A stretch of 60,450 nt of DNA, from NCBI GenBank assembly GCA_910587445.1, contig CAJULE010000013.1, positions 1 to 60,450 of the forward strand, in the 5' to 3' direction. Every line of letters starts with the position of its first letter. Position 1 is the stretch's first letter. Below, in pieces: positions 49,945 to 60,228 of this stretch. This DNA comes from an uncultured Christensenellaceae bacterium. Its GTDB lineage: Bacteria > Bacillota > Clostridia > Christensenellales > Pumilibacteraceae. The notes beneath the pieces were generated by a model, which was not told the origin of the DNA, made no database searches, and was given only the letters and a program-made list of their open reading frames with translations. Position numbers and translations under genes: made by a program.

Positions 49945-50430
49945 CTATCTCCTTCGGAATATTGTCCTTGCCAACCACTTTTTTATCTTATTGAACTCAG
50001 AATCTGCGCCACCTTTCCATTTCCCTATTCCATATTTTTCATTCATAAAGTTAGTTGCATTTTGTTGCGCTGATAAATTAGGATTAACCATATCTTTATT
50101 CACCCAACTTGGCTTATCCGTCGCGCCTTGTTTTCCTGAGATCTTAGATTGCTTCGAGAACATCACATTCCCGAGCGCGCCTGCACCTGCCGCAACCAAT
50201 GCCCCTGCGCCTGCTGCCGCCAGCACCTCTACGGCTACTCCCACCGCCGCAAATGCCCCGGACATTCCCATTGCCTCTCCAAGCACCATTGCTCCCATTC
50301 CGCCTACCGTCGGTCCGAGAACTCCCAACACAAAGCCCGCGGCTACTCCCACTGCTCCCCCGAACAATGCTCCAAGCATTATGTGTCCGAACAGCGACCA
50401 GCCTCTGTCTCCGTTGTCGTATGACGCCAT
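49945..50430 (-). CDS. Orphan RHS C-terminal toxin cassette
   Basis: A 161-residue protein without RHS core. Residues 10-95 are a hydrophobic Gly/Ala-rich segment of the kind that follows the core in many RHS proteins. The tail (KPSWVNKDMVNPNLSAQQNA, then NEKYGIGKWKGGADSEFNKI) resembles C-terminal domains of polymorphic toxins. It probably represents a silent or displaced cassette that could recombine into an RHS gene. The toxic activity is not identifiable from the sequence. Confidence 0.6.
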   Translation of the reverse strand: MASYDNGDRGWSLFGHIMLGALFGGAVGVAAGFVLGVLGPTVGGMGAMVLGEAMGMSGAFAAVGVAVEVLAAAGAGALVAAGAGALGNVMFSKQSKISGKQGATDKPSWVNKDMVNPNLSAQQNATNFMNEKYGIGKWKGGADSEFNKIKKWLARTIFRRR

Positions 50431-50449
50431 GTCCGCCTTACGACATTTT

Positions 50450-50902
50450 CTATTTTATTTTTTCTTGAAAAATAAAGTTGTCACCATTCATGAACACCTC
50501 TAAATAATATCTGCGAAACCCTATTTCATTATTTATTGCTTTTTCTTTATATTTTTTAAATAACGAATATACTTCAGGTAAAATCTCTTTTACAAATTTT
50601 TGCCTTTGCTTGTCAGAATAATAGGACTTTTTTAAAATGTAAAAAGCCAAGAATCCCAAACCCATAAAATCACTCTTTCCTATCTCCATACCAATCAAAG
50701 CATAGCATTTTGGATCATTAAACCCCTTGCGCACACTCGCCCTTTTATCTCCGTTTTTCGCTCCGTCTCTACTAAAGGTGGAAATGTAACCGAAATCTAC
50801 CGTAAAAGATTCATCTATCTTTCCAAATACACTTATAACATCTTGTTTCGAACAGCAAAAAGTTTCGTCCGGATTAAGCCTACGCACTCTAAAACTCATC
50901 AT
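50450..50902 (-). CDS. Hypothetical protein, candidate immunity protein for the main RHS
   Basis: A 150-residue soluble protein of no recognised family, rich in Lys, Phe and Tyr. It overlaps the 3' end of the RHS gene by 14 bp and follows it on the same strand, as an immunity gene would. No domain evidence. Confidence 0.55.
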   Translation of the reverse strand: MMSFRVRRLNPDETFCCSKQDVISVFGKIDESFTVDFGYISTFSRDGAKNGDKRASVRKGFNDPKCYALIGMEIGKSDFMGLGFLAFYILKKSYYSDKQRQKFVKEILPEVYSLFKKYKEKAINNEIGFRRYYLEVFMNGDNFIFQEKIK

Positions 50903-52727
50903 CTTCCCTCCTAAACAAATAGCTTCCCAATATCAACAGAATCCACAGCCCTCGCATATGCGGTCCTCCACGCTTCTTTTGCACATTTCGCTTGCCTCTC
51001 ATTTTCAATTCTTTGATAAGCCTATTTCGATATTTTCCCTTGGCTTTTTTTGCCTCGTCTGCCAAATCCTTATCACTCTTATCTCTTAAACCGGAATCAC
51101 GCCCTTCATTTTTTGTTTTGCTAAATATAGTATTCCCTATAATATTATTTACACCAGTTGCGCCATTCATTTCACGACCACATCTTACCCCCAACGATGA
51201 GAACCACCCTTCAATCTCGTAAATTCCATTCGAAACCATGTTCCCGAATTGCGCGAAAGCATTGCCTATCTGCTCGGAATACAACATTAGCGTTCCCGCT
51301 AAGACAAACAGCGCAGCCAAACCGAATATCAACCCTACTAATAATGCAGTCACTACTATATGCCCGCTCGGGTCGTAGTAGTTTACGGGGTTGTTGTAGC
51401 AGTAGGCATAGAGGTTTAAGCCGCCTATCGTTTCGGGGTCGAGATAGTCGAGGCTGTCGGGTGAGAGAAATCTTCCCACAGTAGAATCGTAATACCTACT
51501 GTTAAGATAACACAATCCCGTCTCGTTGTCAAGATAATAGCTTCTGTATCTGAAGGGATTTACCGCAGCTATTCCGTAAGGATCCCATTCCACCACGCAT
51601 TTCCCCCATGCGTCGTACCTATACTGTCCGCACGCTTCTCCCGCTCCGTTATATATGCGCAATATGTCCCCGCGGGTGTTTTTCTTGTAGTAGTAGTCCG
51701 TTCCGTTGTAGTTAAAGCCTATTAGTCCCGTCGCTCCGTAATAGTACTTCAGTACGTCCGTCTTTCCTCCCGTAGTACGCGTCTCCGCCACGATACTCGT
51801 CCCGTCGAGATAGTACTTGTAAACGGTGTTCCCGACCTTCTTTCCCGTGCGTATTCCGCTGTGGTTGTATGTATATTCGCACCTCTCTTTCGTCTCCAAA
51901 TCCGTCACGCCGGTGAGCCTGTTCATGTTAGACCATGACAGATTGTATCCCACTCGCGCGTCGATAGACGAATGTTTGAACCATTGCAGGGGATTGCCGA
52001 AATTATCGTATGTTATTATTTTACTCGACCCATACGAGCATAGCCGCTTCATATTACCCGCCGTATCATACCTGTACGATACGGTCGGCGCGGTCATATT
52101 GCTTCTCAGCACGGACGTCGGGCTGTCAATGTAATCTTGGTATGAAAACGTCTTCTTGTAGCTAAGGTTTCCGTAATCGTCGTAGAAATACAATGTTATA
52201 GTGAGCCCCGCCACGTTCTCGCGGATAAGCCTATTCAGTCCGTCGTACTCATAAGACGAATGTAGTTCGTTGTTTCTTCCGCGTATCTCGGTTATATTCC
52301 CGTTTTTATCGTAAGTGTACTTATACACGGCGCTCACGTCTCCGCACACGGTCAGATCCTCGCTTTCGACAAGCGGCGTAGTTAAGTTGCCGTTCGCCGT
52401 GCACGTCGGCGAGCTTTCCTCTGCGAGCTCGACGAAATCATGCCCGAGTTTTTCTACGACTTTGTCGATATAGCTTTCGTCGCAAAATTCACACTTATGC
52501 AAAGTGCGTCCGTTTTCGGTGCACGTCGGAGCCACGACGGTAGCTTTAAAGCAATGCCCGACTGCGGGCAGTGAAATATCCTTGACGCCGAGCTCATTCT
52601 CCGCCGACTCGTCGGCATAATATTTTCCGCAAGACAACCACTGCCAATACGCTACCGAACCCGCCGTTGTGCACTCGGGCGCGACGTCAGGCACGTACGA
52701 CAGATCGTGCTCATGTTTGCAATTCAA
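50889..52727 (-). CDS. RHS-repeat polymorphic toxin, 5'-truncated
   Basis: A 612-codon frame. Residues 1-110 have cysteine/histidine-rich modules (CTTAGSVAYWQWLSCGKYYAD, CTENGRTLHKCEFCDESY) seen in surface proteins. From about 130 come YD/RHS repeats (YTYDKNGNITEIRG, YEYDGLNRLIRE), ending in the core motif LDNETGLCYLNSRYYDSTVG and DPSGH at about 455. A hydrophobic stretch and a basic C-terminal domain follow. RHS proteins usually exceed 1,200 residues and have a signal. The first in-frame codon is a TTG without a Shine-Dalgarno, just after stop codons, so the 5' part has been lost. Confidence 0.8.
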   Translation of the reverse strand: MNCKHEHDLSYVPDVAPECTTAGSVAYWQWLSCGKYYADESAENELGVKDISLPAVGHCFKATVVAPTCTENGRTLHKCEFCDESYIDKVVEKLGHDFVELAEESSPTCTANGNLTTPLVESEDLTVCGDVSAVYKYTYDKNGNITEIRGRNNELHSSYEYDGLNRLIRENVAGLTITLYFYDDYGNLSYKKTFSYQDYIDSPTSVLRSNMTAPTVSYRYDTAGNMKRLCSYGSSKIITYDNFGNPLQWFKHSSIDARVGYNLSWSNMNRLTGVTDLETKERCEYTYNHSGIRTGKKVGNTVYKYYLDGTSIVAETRTTGGKTDVLKYYYGATGLIGFNYNGTDYYYKKNTRGDILRIYNGAGEACGQYRYDAWGKCVVEWDPYGIAAVNPFRYRSYYLDNETGLCYLNSRYYDSTVGRFLSPDSLDYLDPETIGGLNLYAYCYNNPVNYYDPSGHIVVTALLVGLIFGLAALFVLAGTLMLYSEQIGNAFAQFGNMVSNGIYEIEGWFSSLGVRCGREMNGATGVNNIIGNTIFSKTKNEGRDSGLRDKSDKDLADEAKKAKGKYRNRLIKELKMRGKRNVQKKRGGPHMRGLWILLILGSYLFRREDDEF

Positions 52728-53007
52728 TTTTATTAGGCTAATGGTTCAGCCAATGAAGCGTTAAAAAAATTTTTTAAGATTTTATACTTTTATTTTTCAT
52801 CTTTTAAATAGAATAGTAGGTTAAAGATTTTTATAAGGCAAGAACAAAAAATATAATCCCGGCAGTGAATTCCCCTTTGGAATACCCTGTCGGGACTATA
52901 TTCGTAAATATTGGTTTGTAATTCCCAACGAATTCCTTTACGCGGATTAATTAAAACCCGCGCAAGGCAATTCGTTTAGGAGGAGAAAATTTGTTAAACT
53001 TTATAAT
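52728..53007. other. Gap upstream of RHS remnant with two stem structures
   Basis: No gene. A terminator-like stem lies at 52845-52896: on the minus strand TCCCGACAGGGTATTCC pairs with GGAATTCACTGCCGGGA, then TTATATTTTTT. A second two-part stem lies at 52927-52976 (AACGAATT/AATTCGTT enclosing CGCGG/CCGCG) just after the lipoprotein stop. Confidence 0.6.
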
Positions 53008-53559
53008 TTACTGCTTGGCAACTATTCCGTTATCGCCTATTGCATTTTTTTCACCGACAGTAACAGTCCAACCCTTAAATTTAGCCAAATAATCCGCAGA
53101 CGAAACCTTGTTCTGCCCATCGGCGAACTCGTCACCCTTATCCGTATCAAGCGACGCCGCACCGCCGCCAAGAATATCGGAAACGTAAACGATGCGTGTA
53201 GGCGCAGATAATTCAAGGGTAGTAATACCCGTATCTTCGTCGGTGGTTTCCGTATAAGTGCCGTAGTATACCGTATAGAATCCGCCGATTGTATACAGCT
53301 TGCTTGTGTCTTCCGAAGCGACGCGGATAGATTCGCTGTCTATACTATAAACATACGTTCCGTCGGTATAAGTAGTAACGGTATTGCCGGTGCTTAAATA
53401 GGTCCCGCCGCCAAGCGCATTAATAGAGACCATGCTCTTGTACACGTTTTTGATTTTAACTTCGGTACCGCCGCAGGCAGCAAGCGACATAATCGCAAAC
53501 ACAGAAATGATTGTAATCAAATGGAGTAGCCACATTTTAACATTTTTAGATTTTTTCAT
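53008..53559 (-). CDS. Putative lipoprotein of unknown function
   Basis: A 183-residue protein with a lipoprotein signal (Cys after IMSLAA, about residue 29). The mature part is Thr/Gly/Tyr-rich and probably beta-structured. TGGAGG precedes the ATG at 53559. It directly follows the GH3 frame on the same strand (32 bp), so it probably shares its transcript and may act with it at the cell surface. No domain recognised. Confidence 0.7.
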   Translation of the reverse strand: MKKSKNVKMWLLHLITIISVFAIMSLAACGGTEVKIKNVYKSMVSINALGGGTYLSTGNTVTTYTDGTYVYSIDSESIRVASEDTSKLYTIGGFYTVYYGTYTETTDEDTGITTLELSAPTRIVYVSDILGGGAASLDTDKGDEFADGQNKVSSADYLAKFKGWTVTVGEKNAIGDNGIVAKQ

Positions 53560-53591
53560 AAAATCCTCCATAAAATTTTTATTTCATTCGG

Positions 53592-56500
53592 TTATTCCGA
53601 TATGACCTTATTAGTTTCGGACTCGGGTACGCCCGAATCCTTTTTACGTATATATCTGACCATAAACACTGCGAGAACCGCTATACCTGCCGCAGCTACA
53701 AGGTCAACTGCAATTAATATGAATATATAGTTTGCAAACGGCGATACCGCTTTAACGCCGTGAATATAGCCGTTCATAGAGGACGAATTTGCTACCGTGT
53801 ATAACATCCCGTGAGCCGCCTCGCGCGCACTGTAATATTGCTCTTCATCCGTCTTGGCAAGCGACCACATTTCTTTATTCATAGCGCACAGCATGCCGTT
53901 ACCACCGCCGTATATCATTTCAGTAACGTGCATATGCGCGCCTCCCTGAAAATCGCTGACTACGAATCCGCTAAAGCCCCACTCGTTTCTTAATACTTCG
54001 GCAAGTAAGGGATAATTACCGCCTGCCCAAGACAACCCTATCCTGTTAAACGAAGTCATAATAGCCGTACATTTGGGAACTTCATATTCCGTCTTTTCCC
54101 ACACAAACTTTTCTTTTGCGTTTTTATCCTGATTTTCAACCTGCTTGTAATAATATTGAGTAGTCGTACCGGACTTAACGCACATTTCAAACGGTTTAAG
54201 ATAAATTTCACGTATAGCCTGTTCGTTTGACCACGTTGCCAAGCCCTTTAAGCCCCTGTCGCCGCGGAAATTCTCCTGGTCATTCATCGCAAAATGTTTG
54301 ATAAAGCAATAAACGCCTTTTTTAGCAACGCCTGTAAGTTCTGCCGAGCCTAACTTCCCGGAAAAAAATCCGTCCTCCGAATAGTATTCAAAGTTTCGCC
54401 CCGAAAACGGAGTTCTGTGAATATTCATATTGGGTGCATACCAACCGTCAACGTTGTTGAGCAACGCGTCGTCGCCTATTAGTTCACCCATCTCTTCCGC
54501 AAGTTCAACGTTCCAGGCAAGCGCAAGCATTACTTCAACGGGGAAAGAAATTCCGCTGCCTTTAAGCACCGCAGCCGCGCCGTCGGTATCCAAAGTGGCC
54601 GCTTTGTTTACGGAATCTATTTCTACGGAACCGTAACCTGCTATGGGCAATAAAGTGTTGTAATCTCTTACTGTCAGTTGATCCAACAGTTTATCCCAGA
54701 GTGGGTCGCCATATTTAAGTCCGCGCATATCCACGAGTTCAAGCCCGTTATCCGCGCCGTAAACAGGAGTCGCTTTCTCTGATTTCGGTTTCATCGAAGC
54801 TGTTTTTCCGGTAGAGTCAAACTGCGCCTTATCGCTTGCGGATATTTCTTTTTTCCAAACGTAAGCCTTACCGTCGGTATTATTGACCTGATTGCCCCAC
54901 GTGCTTTCTTCGTTACTTAACGTTCCGTCTGGCGTAGGGAACGTATTTAACCAATCGTGTCTGGTCAAGTACACAGTGTCGCTTTGCGAGGCAAAATCAA
55001 ACCTATTGGTTACGGTAGTGCCCGTTGCGATATCTACTGCATACGTTGTCTTATCCGTATCGGAATTATCGAACTCATAGCTTGCCGCAAAGTCGGCGCT
55101 GCCTTGTGAGGTCATCTTGGTTTCATCAACATTGACTCCCGACTCTTTTTTTTGCGGCAAGTATATTATTTACCGCAACGTGTGCGTTTTGGGCAGCCGT
55201 AACGTAATACGTGCCGGCATCGAATATGTACGTCTTAGCCCCGTTATAATCATAGGCTTTAAGCTCGGACTTATTAAAACTTACCGTAACCGTCTGCGCG
55301 TCGGAACCGGGTTCAAGCAACGGAGTTTTGGCAAATCCGACTAATTGAACCGACGGTTTTTCCACACCGTTTTCAATATCATAAGAAGTATACGGCGACT
55401 GCGCGTAAATCTGAACGGTATCTTTACCCACAACGCTTCCGACGTTTTTAACGTCTACCGTCACGGTGCAGATATCGCCGTTCCAGATTGCGGTAAAATT
55501 ACTCCATTCAAAATCGGTATATGATAATCCGTATCCGAAAGGATAGCACACCTCTGCCGAATAGTCGTAATTGCCTGCGTTCCCTTGGTCGAGCACTACG
55601 TCCTCGTAACGCGTTTCGTAGTATTTATAACCAACGTATATCCCCTCTTTGTAAGTAACGTAGTTCATATCCGTACCGTTTCCGTTAAACGTATACTGAA
55701 AATCGCCGTAGTTTTTGCTTGCAGGTGAATTCAAAAAATCTGCGGCAAAAGTATCTACCAGACAACCCGAAGGATTAATACCGCCTTTTTTCATAACTTG
55801 CGGCAACGATTGAATGCCGACTTCACCCGTACCGGCACAAACAACACCGAATTGACGTTTTCGTAATCCTTCAACCAACCCATTTCAATTGCGTTGCTAC
55901 TGTTTATTATTACTACGACATCGTCAAAGTTTTTATTGAGATAATCGATAATACCAAGCTCTACCGAATCAAGCTCAAGATAATGTTTGGATTTATCCTC
56001 CTGTATTTGCGTAAAATTATACATAGCACGCGAACAATCCCTGCCTTCGCCGCTTACCCTGCCGACTACGAATACGGGAGTGGTATTTTTAGCGGAGTCG
56101 AGAACGTCAATCTTATTAAGCGGACATTCGTTTATTGCATAATTTTTCTTTATCTCCGTAACTGATAGAACCGGGACCGCGCTTATAGTCTTTGCCTGCG
56201 CCTGTGGTATAAAAGTTCCATAACGCCGAATTAACCTTAAATCCGGCCTGCTCAAATACCGTTTTTAAATTAGCGCTGTTATCGTCAACGCCGCTACTGC
56301 CCGAACCGCTAACTATCCAGGACACAGATGCGTGTCCGAAAAAGCTGAACGTAGTTCCTTCGTCATACGGCATATATCCGTCCTCATGATGCAACAGCGT
56401 TATTCCCTCACCCGTAATACGTTTTGCCAGATCGGATTGCCTTTCCACCAAATTGCTCTTAGTGCTTACTGGCTTATTGTATATAACGTCCAAGCCGTCA

Positions 56501-56668
56501 ACGGTTGTGTTCGTGTTTGCTTCACCCATAGTTCCGAATGCCCATATAAGCGCAGAGTGAAACATTGTGCAAGCAAGCGTATTAAGGACGATAACGAATG
56601 CCAATATTACTGCGATAATAGCTCCGAACAATATTGTGTGCGTTTTTTTTGCTCATCTTGCTCTTCAT
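53592..56668 (-). pseudogene. Membrane-anchored GH3 beta-glucosidase with permuted domains, frameshifted
   Basis: Four overlapping frames join into one gene of about 1,020 codons. In order they give an N-terminal membrane helix, a GH3 C-terminal-type domain (GEGITLLHHEDG, FGHASVSW), a fibronectin-III-like domain (CYPFGYGLSYTDFEW, VDVKNVGSVVGKDTVQIY), then the GH3 N-terminal-type catalytic domain (FSGRNFEYYSEDGFFSGKL, IKHFAMNDQE, nucleophile Asp in FVVSDFQGG) and a C-terminal membrane helix. Some rumen Firmicutes enzymes have this swapped domain order. Frame breaks lie at A8 tracts (56643-56650, 55146-55153) and near 56155 and 55855. The start is ATG 56668 after GAGGG. Confidence 0.85.
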
Positions 56669-56697
56669 AAAAACCCTCACATCATTGATTTGCCGTT

Positions 56698-56726
56698 ATT
56701 TTAGCACAATAATCTATTTTTTTCAA
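56698..56726 (-). promoter_or_regulatory. Promoter of the GH3 gene
   Basis: On the minus strand TTGAAA (56721-56726), a 17-nt spacer and TG-C-TAAAAT (56698-56703), an extended -10. It is intact although the reading frame is broken. Confidence 0.65.
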
Positions 56727-56770
56727 TACGTTTTGCCTAAACATTAAAACTTTTTACCTATCTATTTATT

Positions 56771-56822
56771 TGCAAACAAAAAATCGGCTCTTACTTGATA
56801 AAGAGCCGATTTTTTGTTTGCA
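56771..56822. terminator. Very long perfect terminator stem
   Basis: GCAAACAAAAAATCGGCTCTT is matched over 21 bp by AAGAGCCGATTTTTTGTTTGC around an 8-nt loop. It separates the histidine-kinase transcript from the GH3 promoter. Confidence 0.85.
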
Positions 56823-56832
56823 TTTTAGGGGG

Positions 56833-58126
56833 TTAATTAAGCGGGAAAGAAATATTTAGTTTAAATACGTTGTCGCTATCTGAAACGTCCATAAATCCGT
56901 GATATTTTTCTATTATACTTTTAATACTTTTCATTCCGAAACCATGGTAGTTTTTATCGGGTTCAGTCGTTACGGGCAAACCGTCTGAATACTCGTAATG
57001 ATGAGCGCAATAATTTTCTATATGAATACTGACCAACCCGACTGACTGTTTTACGGTTATGGCTACCGTTCTCTTATCCTCGTCCAGATTTTCCACAGCC
57101 GTGATAGCGTTATCCAACGCGTTCCCAAACAGCGAATATATATCCACTTCGTTTATAAAACTTAACTGCCCGCCGTCGGCAATGCACGTAAATTTTATTG
57201 ATTTGCTTTTACAGACAAGTCCTTTTTCCGCCAATAATATATCCAATGCCACATTACCCGTCTGCAAAGATAAATCATAAATATCAATCGTCTGTTCGAG
57301 TTTATCCAATATTTCACTATTCGTTTGCCTGCGCAAAAGCGCTATCTGGTGTTTCATATCGTGGCATTTGATATTTATTATATCTATCGTTTCCTTGGAC
57401 GCGGCTAATTGCTCGCCTTTTAAACGTAACATTTGCTCCAGAGTGCGTTTGTCCACTTCCAGATTTTCCGTTGCTATGATATATTTCAAAATATATAAAA
57501 TAAACAGGCAATTGGCTACGGTATAAATCGAACCTATTATATAACCTATATCCGATGATTGACGCATATCGCTGAATACGATAAGCAGCGCTATCATACC
57601 TATGCCTAAAAACAAAATCTTTCTGTTTCGCTTGCAGACGCTCTCATTGATTACGTACTTCTTGAAAACGAGAAAAAAACTTAATAAATAAGCTATCAAA
57701 TACAGCGCAAGTCTGATAAAAAACGAGATAATAGATAACGACTGTTCATTTACTGTTGTCCAGACGGCAATGCTTTTAATTATTATTTCCGCTATACGGT
57801 AGATGAGATTTTGCAGCGCATAAGCTCCTACTCCGCAAAAAAACAGACGTGTATCCGGACACTGAAAACAAAAAGGGAATACCTAAAACCGAAACCACGA
57901 ACAGTACTATCTGACGTACTATGATTACGTATGAAATATATTCAATCGATATAACGTTTCCCAACAGTCCCCAAACCAAAGAAAGTCCTATAAGAACGGC
58001 TATATATGCCGCAGCCCGCAAAATAAATAGTTTTCTGCGTGGAAGTCTGAAAGTAAAAAGAGCAATAGCCGGAAACAAATGCAGTATAAACGTGAATTTG
58101 CTAATCTCATTTAAAAACTCAATCAT
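56833..58126 (-). pseudogene. AgrC-type sensor histidine kinase, one frameshift
   Basis: Two frames join at about 57860-57880 (near a T5 run): 58126 downward gives several membrane helices, then 57699 downward gives the rest. The cytoplasmic part has IKCHDMKHQIALLRR with the phospho-accepting His and a HATPase_c_5 domain (FGNALDNAITAVENL, GFGMKSIKSIIEKYHG). This is the peptide-sensing kinase type of the LytS/AgrC group. No agrB or agrD is in the window. It lies 10 bp after the regulator gene and is probably co-transcribed. Confidence 0.8.
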
Positions 58127-58136
58127 TTTATTTTCT

Positions 58137-58852
58137 CTATAAATTTTTACCTTCGCCTAACCATATAGTAAGCTCGGTCATAAACGCTTTCTTACGCTGA
58201 TGGCTTATTAACAGTTCGTCGCCGTTTTTCATAATCACCGTATATCCTTGCACACTTTTTATGTACCGCGGATTTACGAGATAGCAATTATTGCACCGCA
58301 TAAAATTTTTTGAAGAAAGAGTATTTTCCAGCTTTGATATAGAACCGTAGCCTTTTAACACGCCGTTTTGCGTATGATAATACAAATAGTGCCCCGCTAC
58401 TTCCACGTATATTATTTCCCCTGAGCTCACCCGTGTTGTTTTAAATCTTTCAGATACGGTTACGTCGACGTCGCGCTTATTTTCTATAGCGGTTTCAGCT
58501 CTCTTCAACTTCAAAGCAAAATCAGAATAACTGACAGGTTTAACTACAAAATCAAACGCAGACACTTCATACCCCTTTACGGCAAACTGCACCAGATTTG
58601 TAACAAAGATTATTGTTACTATGGGGTCGATTTTACGGATTTCGTGGCTTAATTGCATTCCGTCCATACCGGGAAGCTTTATGTCTAAAAATATAATATC
58701 GTAACCCGTTTGAAAATTATTCAACAAAAGTTCCGCTTTGTCATATACGGTAATTGCGTATTTTGTAGCGTCACTGTTATAGTACTGCCTGATATACGAG
58801 CACAAAGTATTTGCGCATCCGTTTCATCTTCAACAATCAATACTTTTATCAT
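58137..58852 (-). pseudogene. LytTR-family response regulator, one frameshift
   Basis: The frame from ATG 58852 (after GGGAGAA) starts MIKVLIVEDETDAQIL and is lost at about 58800-58812. The continuing frame carries the phospho-acceptor region DIIFLDIKLPGMDG and a C-terminal LytTR DNA-binding domain (IIYVEVAGHYLYYHT, FMRCNNCYLVNPRYI). Restoring one base rejoins them. It pairs with the adjacent AgrC-type kinase and could control the GH3-lipoprotein unit downstream; this is an inference from position. Confidence 0.82.
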
Positions 58853-58911
58853 AAGATTTCTCCCGATTACAATAATTATAGCCTTTTTTATAATATTTTG
58901 CAACCGTTATT

Positions 58912-59499
58912 TTATAATGTCTTTGCGTAGCTTCTTGAATTATAACATGGCACCGTACTTGTCGGATTTTCGGAAGAGCAGAATACAAAGTAAAAATCCT
59001 CCGTTGTTTCTGCTGCATAGGCTAACCCTATTTTTTCGGCTTCAACACTTGATTCTATAATGTACGGAATATCATTATTTAGTTCTATGGAATAACTCGT
59101 ATTATAGCTTCCCGCTTGTTTTTGCTCTACCAAATATATTAAAGACTTAAAAGCACAATTCCGCTGTATGCTTACAGGCAATACATACTTATAACTGAAT
59201 ATTTCCCTAAACGTAATGTGATTGATATTACCCAAAACTAAAAATTGTTTTCCGCTGTTAAGCATAAGCGGCAAATATTCTTTCATAAGTGAAAATGGTG
59301 GATTTGTTACAACAACATCGCACTCTTTCAAAAGTTCCAAACATTCGTGGGAACGAAAATCGTCGTTGCTTATCGGCGCGCTCTGTTTCGTCATGGATTC
59401 CGCGCCGTCCGTAGCTTTTGCCGAACCTTGCCTCATTCGTTTTCCATAGAGCTTCAATTTCGCCTTCACCAAACCGTACTTCGTCTTGTAGATGTTCAT
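58912..59499 (-). pseudogene. Remnant of EcoRI-type adenine methyltransferase
   Basis: The middle of the frame has NDDFRSHECLELLKECDVVV with TNPPFSLMKEYL, the methyltransferase motif IV (NPPF) context of EcoRI-like enzymes, followed by GNINHITFREIF. The N-terminal third and the C-terminus expected of the family are missing or replaced by unrelated sequence; the total is 195 codons. No restriction enzyme gene is adjacent. It is likely inactive. Confidence 0.65.
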
Positions 59500-59690
59500 A
59501 GTGTTTCCCTTTGCAATTCTTCCGACGTAATATAGACTTCTCGACACATCTATTTGGCTTTTCAGCTCAATTGTAACACATAAACAAAGCCGCGTTCAAT
59601 AGCGATTATTTCAAGACTGAAAAACAACAGTTTTATATAAAAAACCCACCCACAAAGGCGAGTTTTCAGGGAATTTCTCATGAAAACAAA

Positions 59691-59737
59691 TAGCCCGCTT
59701 TACTTCGTCAACGAAGCAAAGCGGGCCGTATTTTTTA
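59691..59737. terminator. Bidirectional terminator
   Basis: GCCCGCTTTACTTCGT pairs with ACGAAGCAAAGCGGGC around a 2-nt centre with one G-U pair. The plus side continues CGTATTTTTT. It ends the small zinc-finger gene at 59766-59978 (minus strand). Confidence 0.8.
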
Positions 59738-59765
59738 CTGTTTGAATGATAAATCGAAATTTACA

Positions 59766-59978
59766 TTATTCTCTGCGTTCTTTTCTGGGATACAACTTCT
59801 CGGGATTTTTACAATATGTACGAACCACACTGCCGCAATTACGACAAACTGCGGCAAAAAGCGCTTGGCTGCGAAGTCCGGCTGTTGAAACACAGACGCT
59901 ACCATAAGAGCCTTCCTGTCCCTCAATAAATTCTTCTCCGCCGCAATATTGGCATTTTTCAATTTTTACTTCTTTCAT
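59766..59978 (-). CDS. Small zinc-ribbon protein
   Basis: A 70-residue protein with two cysteine pairs, CQYCGGEEF at residue 9 and CRNCGSVVRTYC at about 46, forming a zinc ribbon. AGGAG lies 8 nt or so before the ATG. No known function. It is terminated by the hairpin at 59691-59737. Confidence 0.65.
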   Translation of the reverse strand: MKEVKIEKCQYCGGEEFIEGQEGSYGSVCVSTAGLRSQALFAAVCRNCGSVVRTYCKNPEKLYPRKERRE

Positions 59979-60165
59979 AAATAATCTCCTATGATTATCC
60001 TCTATTGTATTTACATTATATCAAAACCAAACAAGAAATGCAAGGACTTATACTCTGCTTTTTATCCACAAGAAATGCACCGTCAAGGCGAATTTTTCTG
60101 CCGCTTTGATTTATTAAGTCTCACATCGTTGCTTGCCGCGGCAAATCGTTTCTTCTTTTCGGCAA

Positions 60166-60202
60166 TAAAAAAACGGAAACCGCAACGGCTTCCGTTTTCA
60201 AA
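60166..60202. terminator. Hairpin with A/T flanks
   Basis: AACGGAAACCG and CGGCTTCCGTT pair with one mismatch; the flanks are AAAAA and TTTT. A second terminator lies closer to tRNA-Asn. The stretch 59979-60165 shows no gene. Confidence 0.55.
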
Positions 60203-60228
60203 AGCATTTATCCTATCCCCCCAACTAC

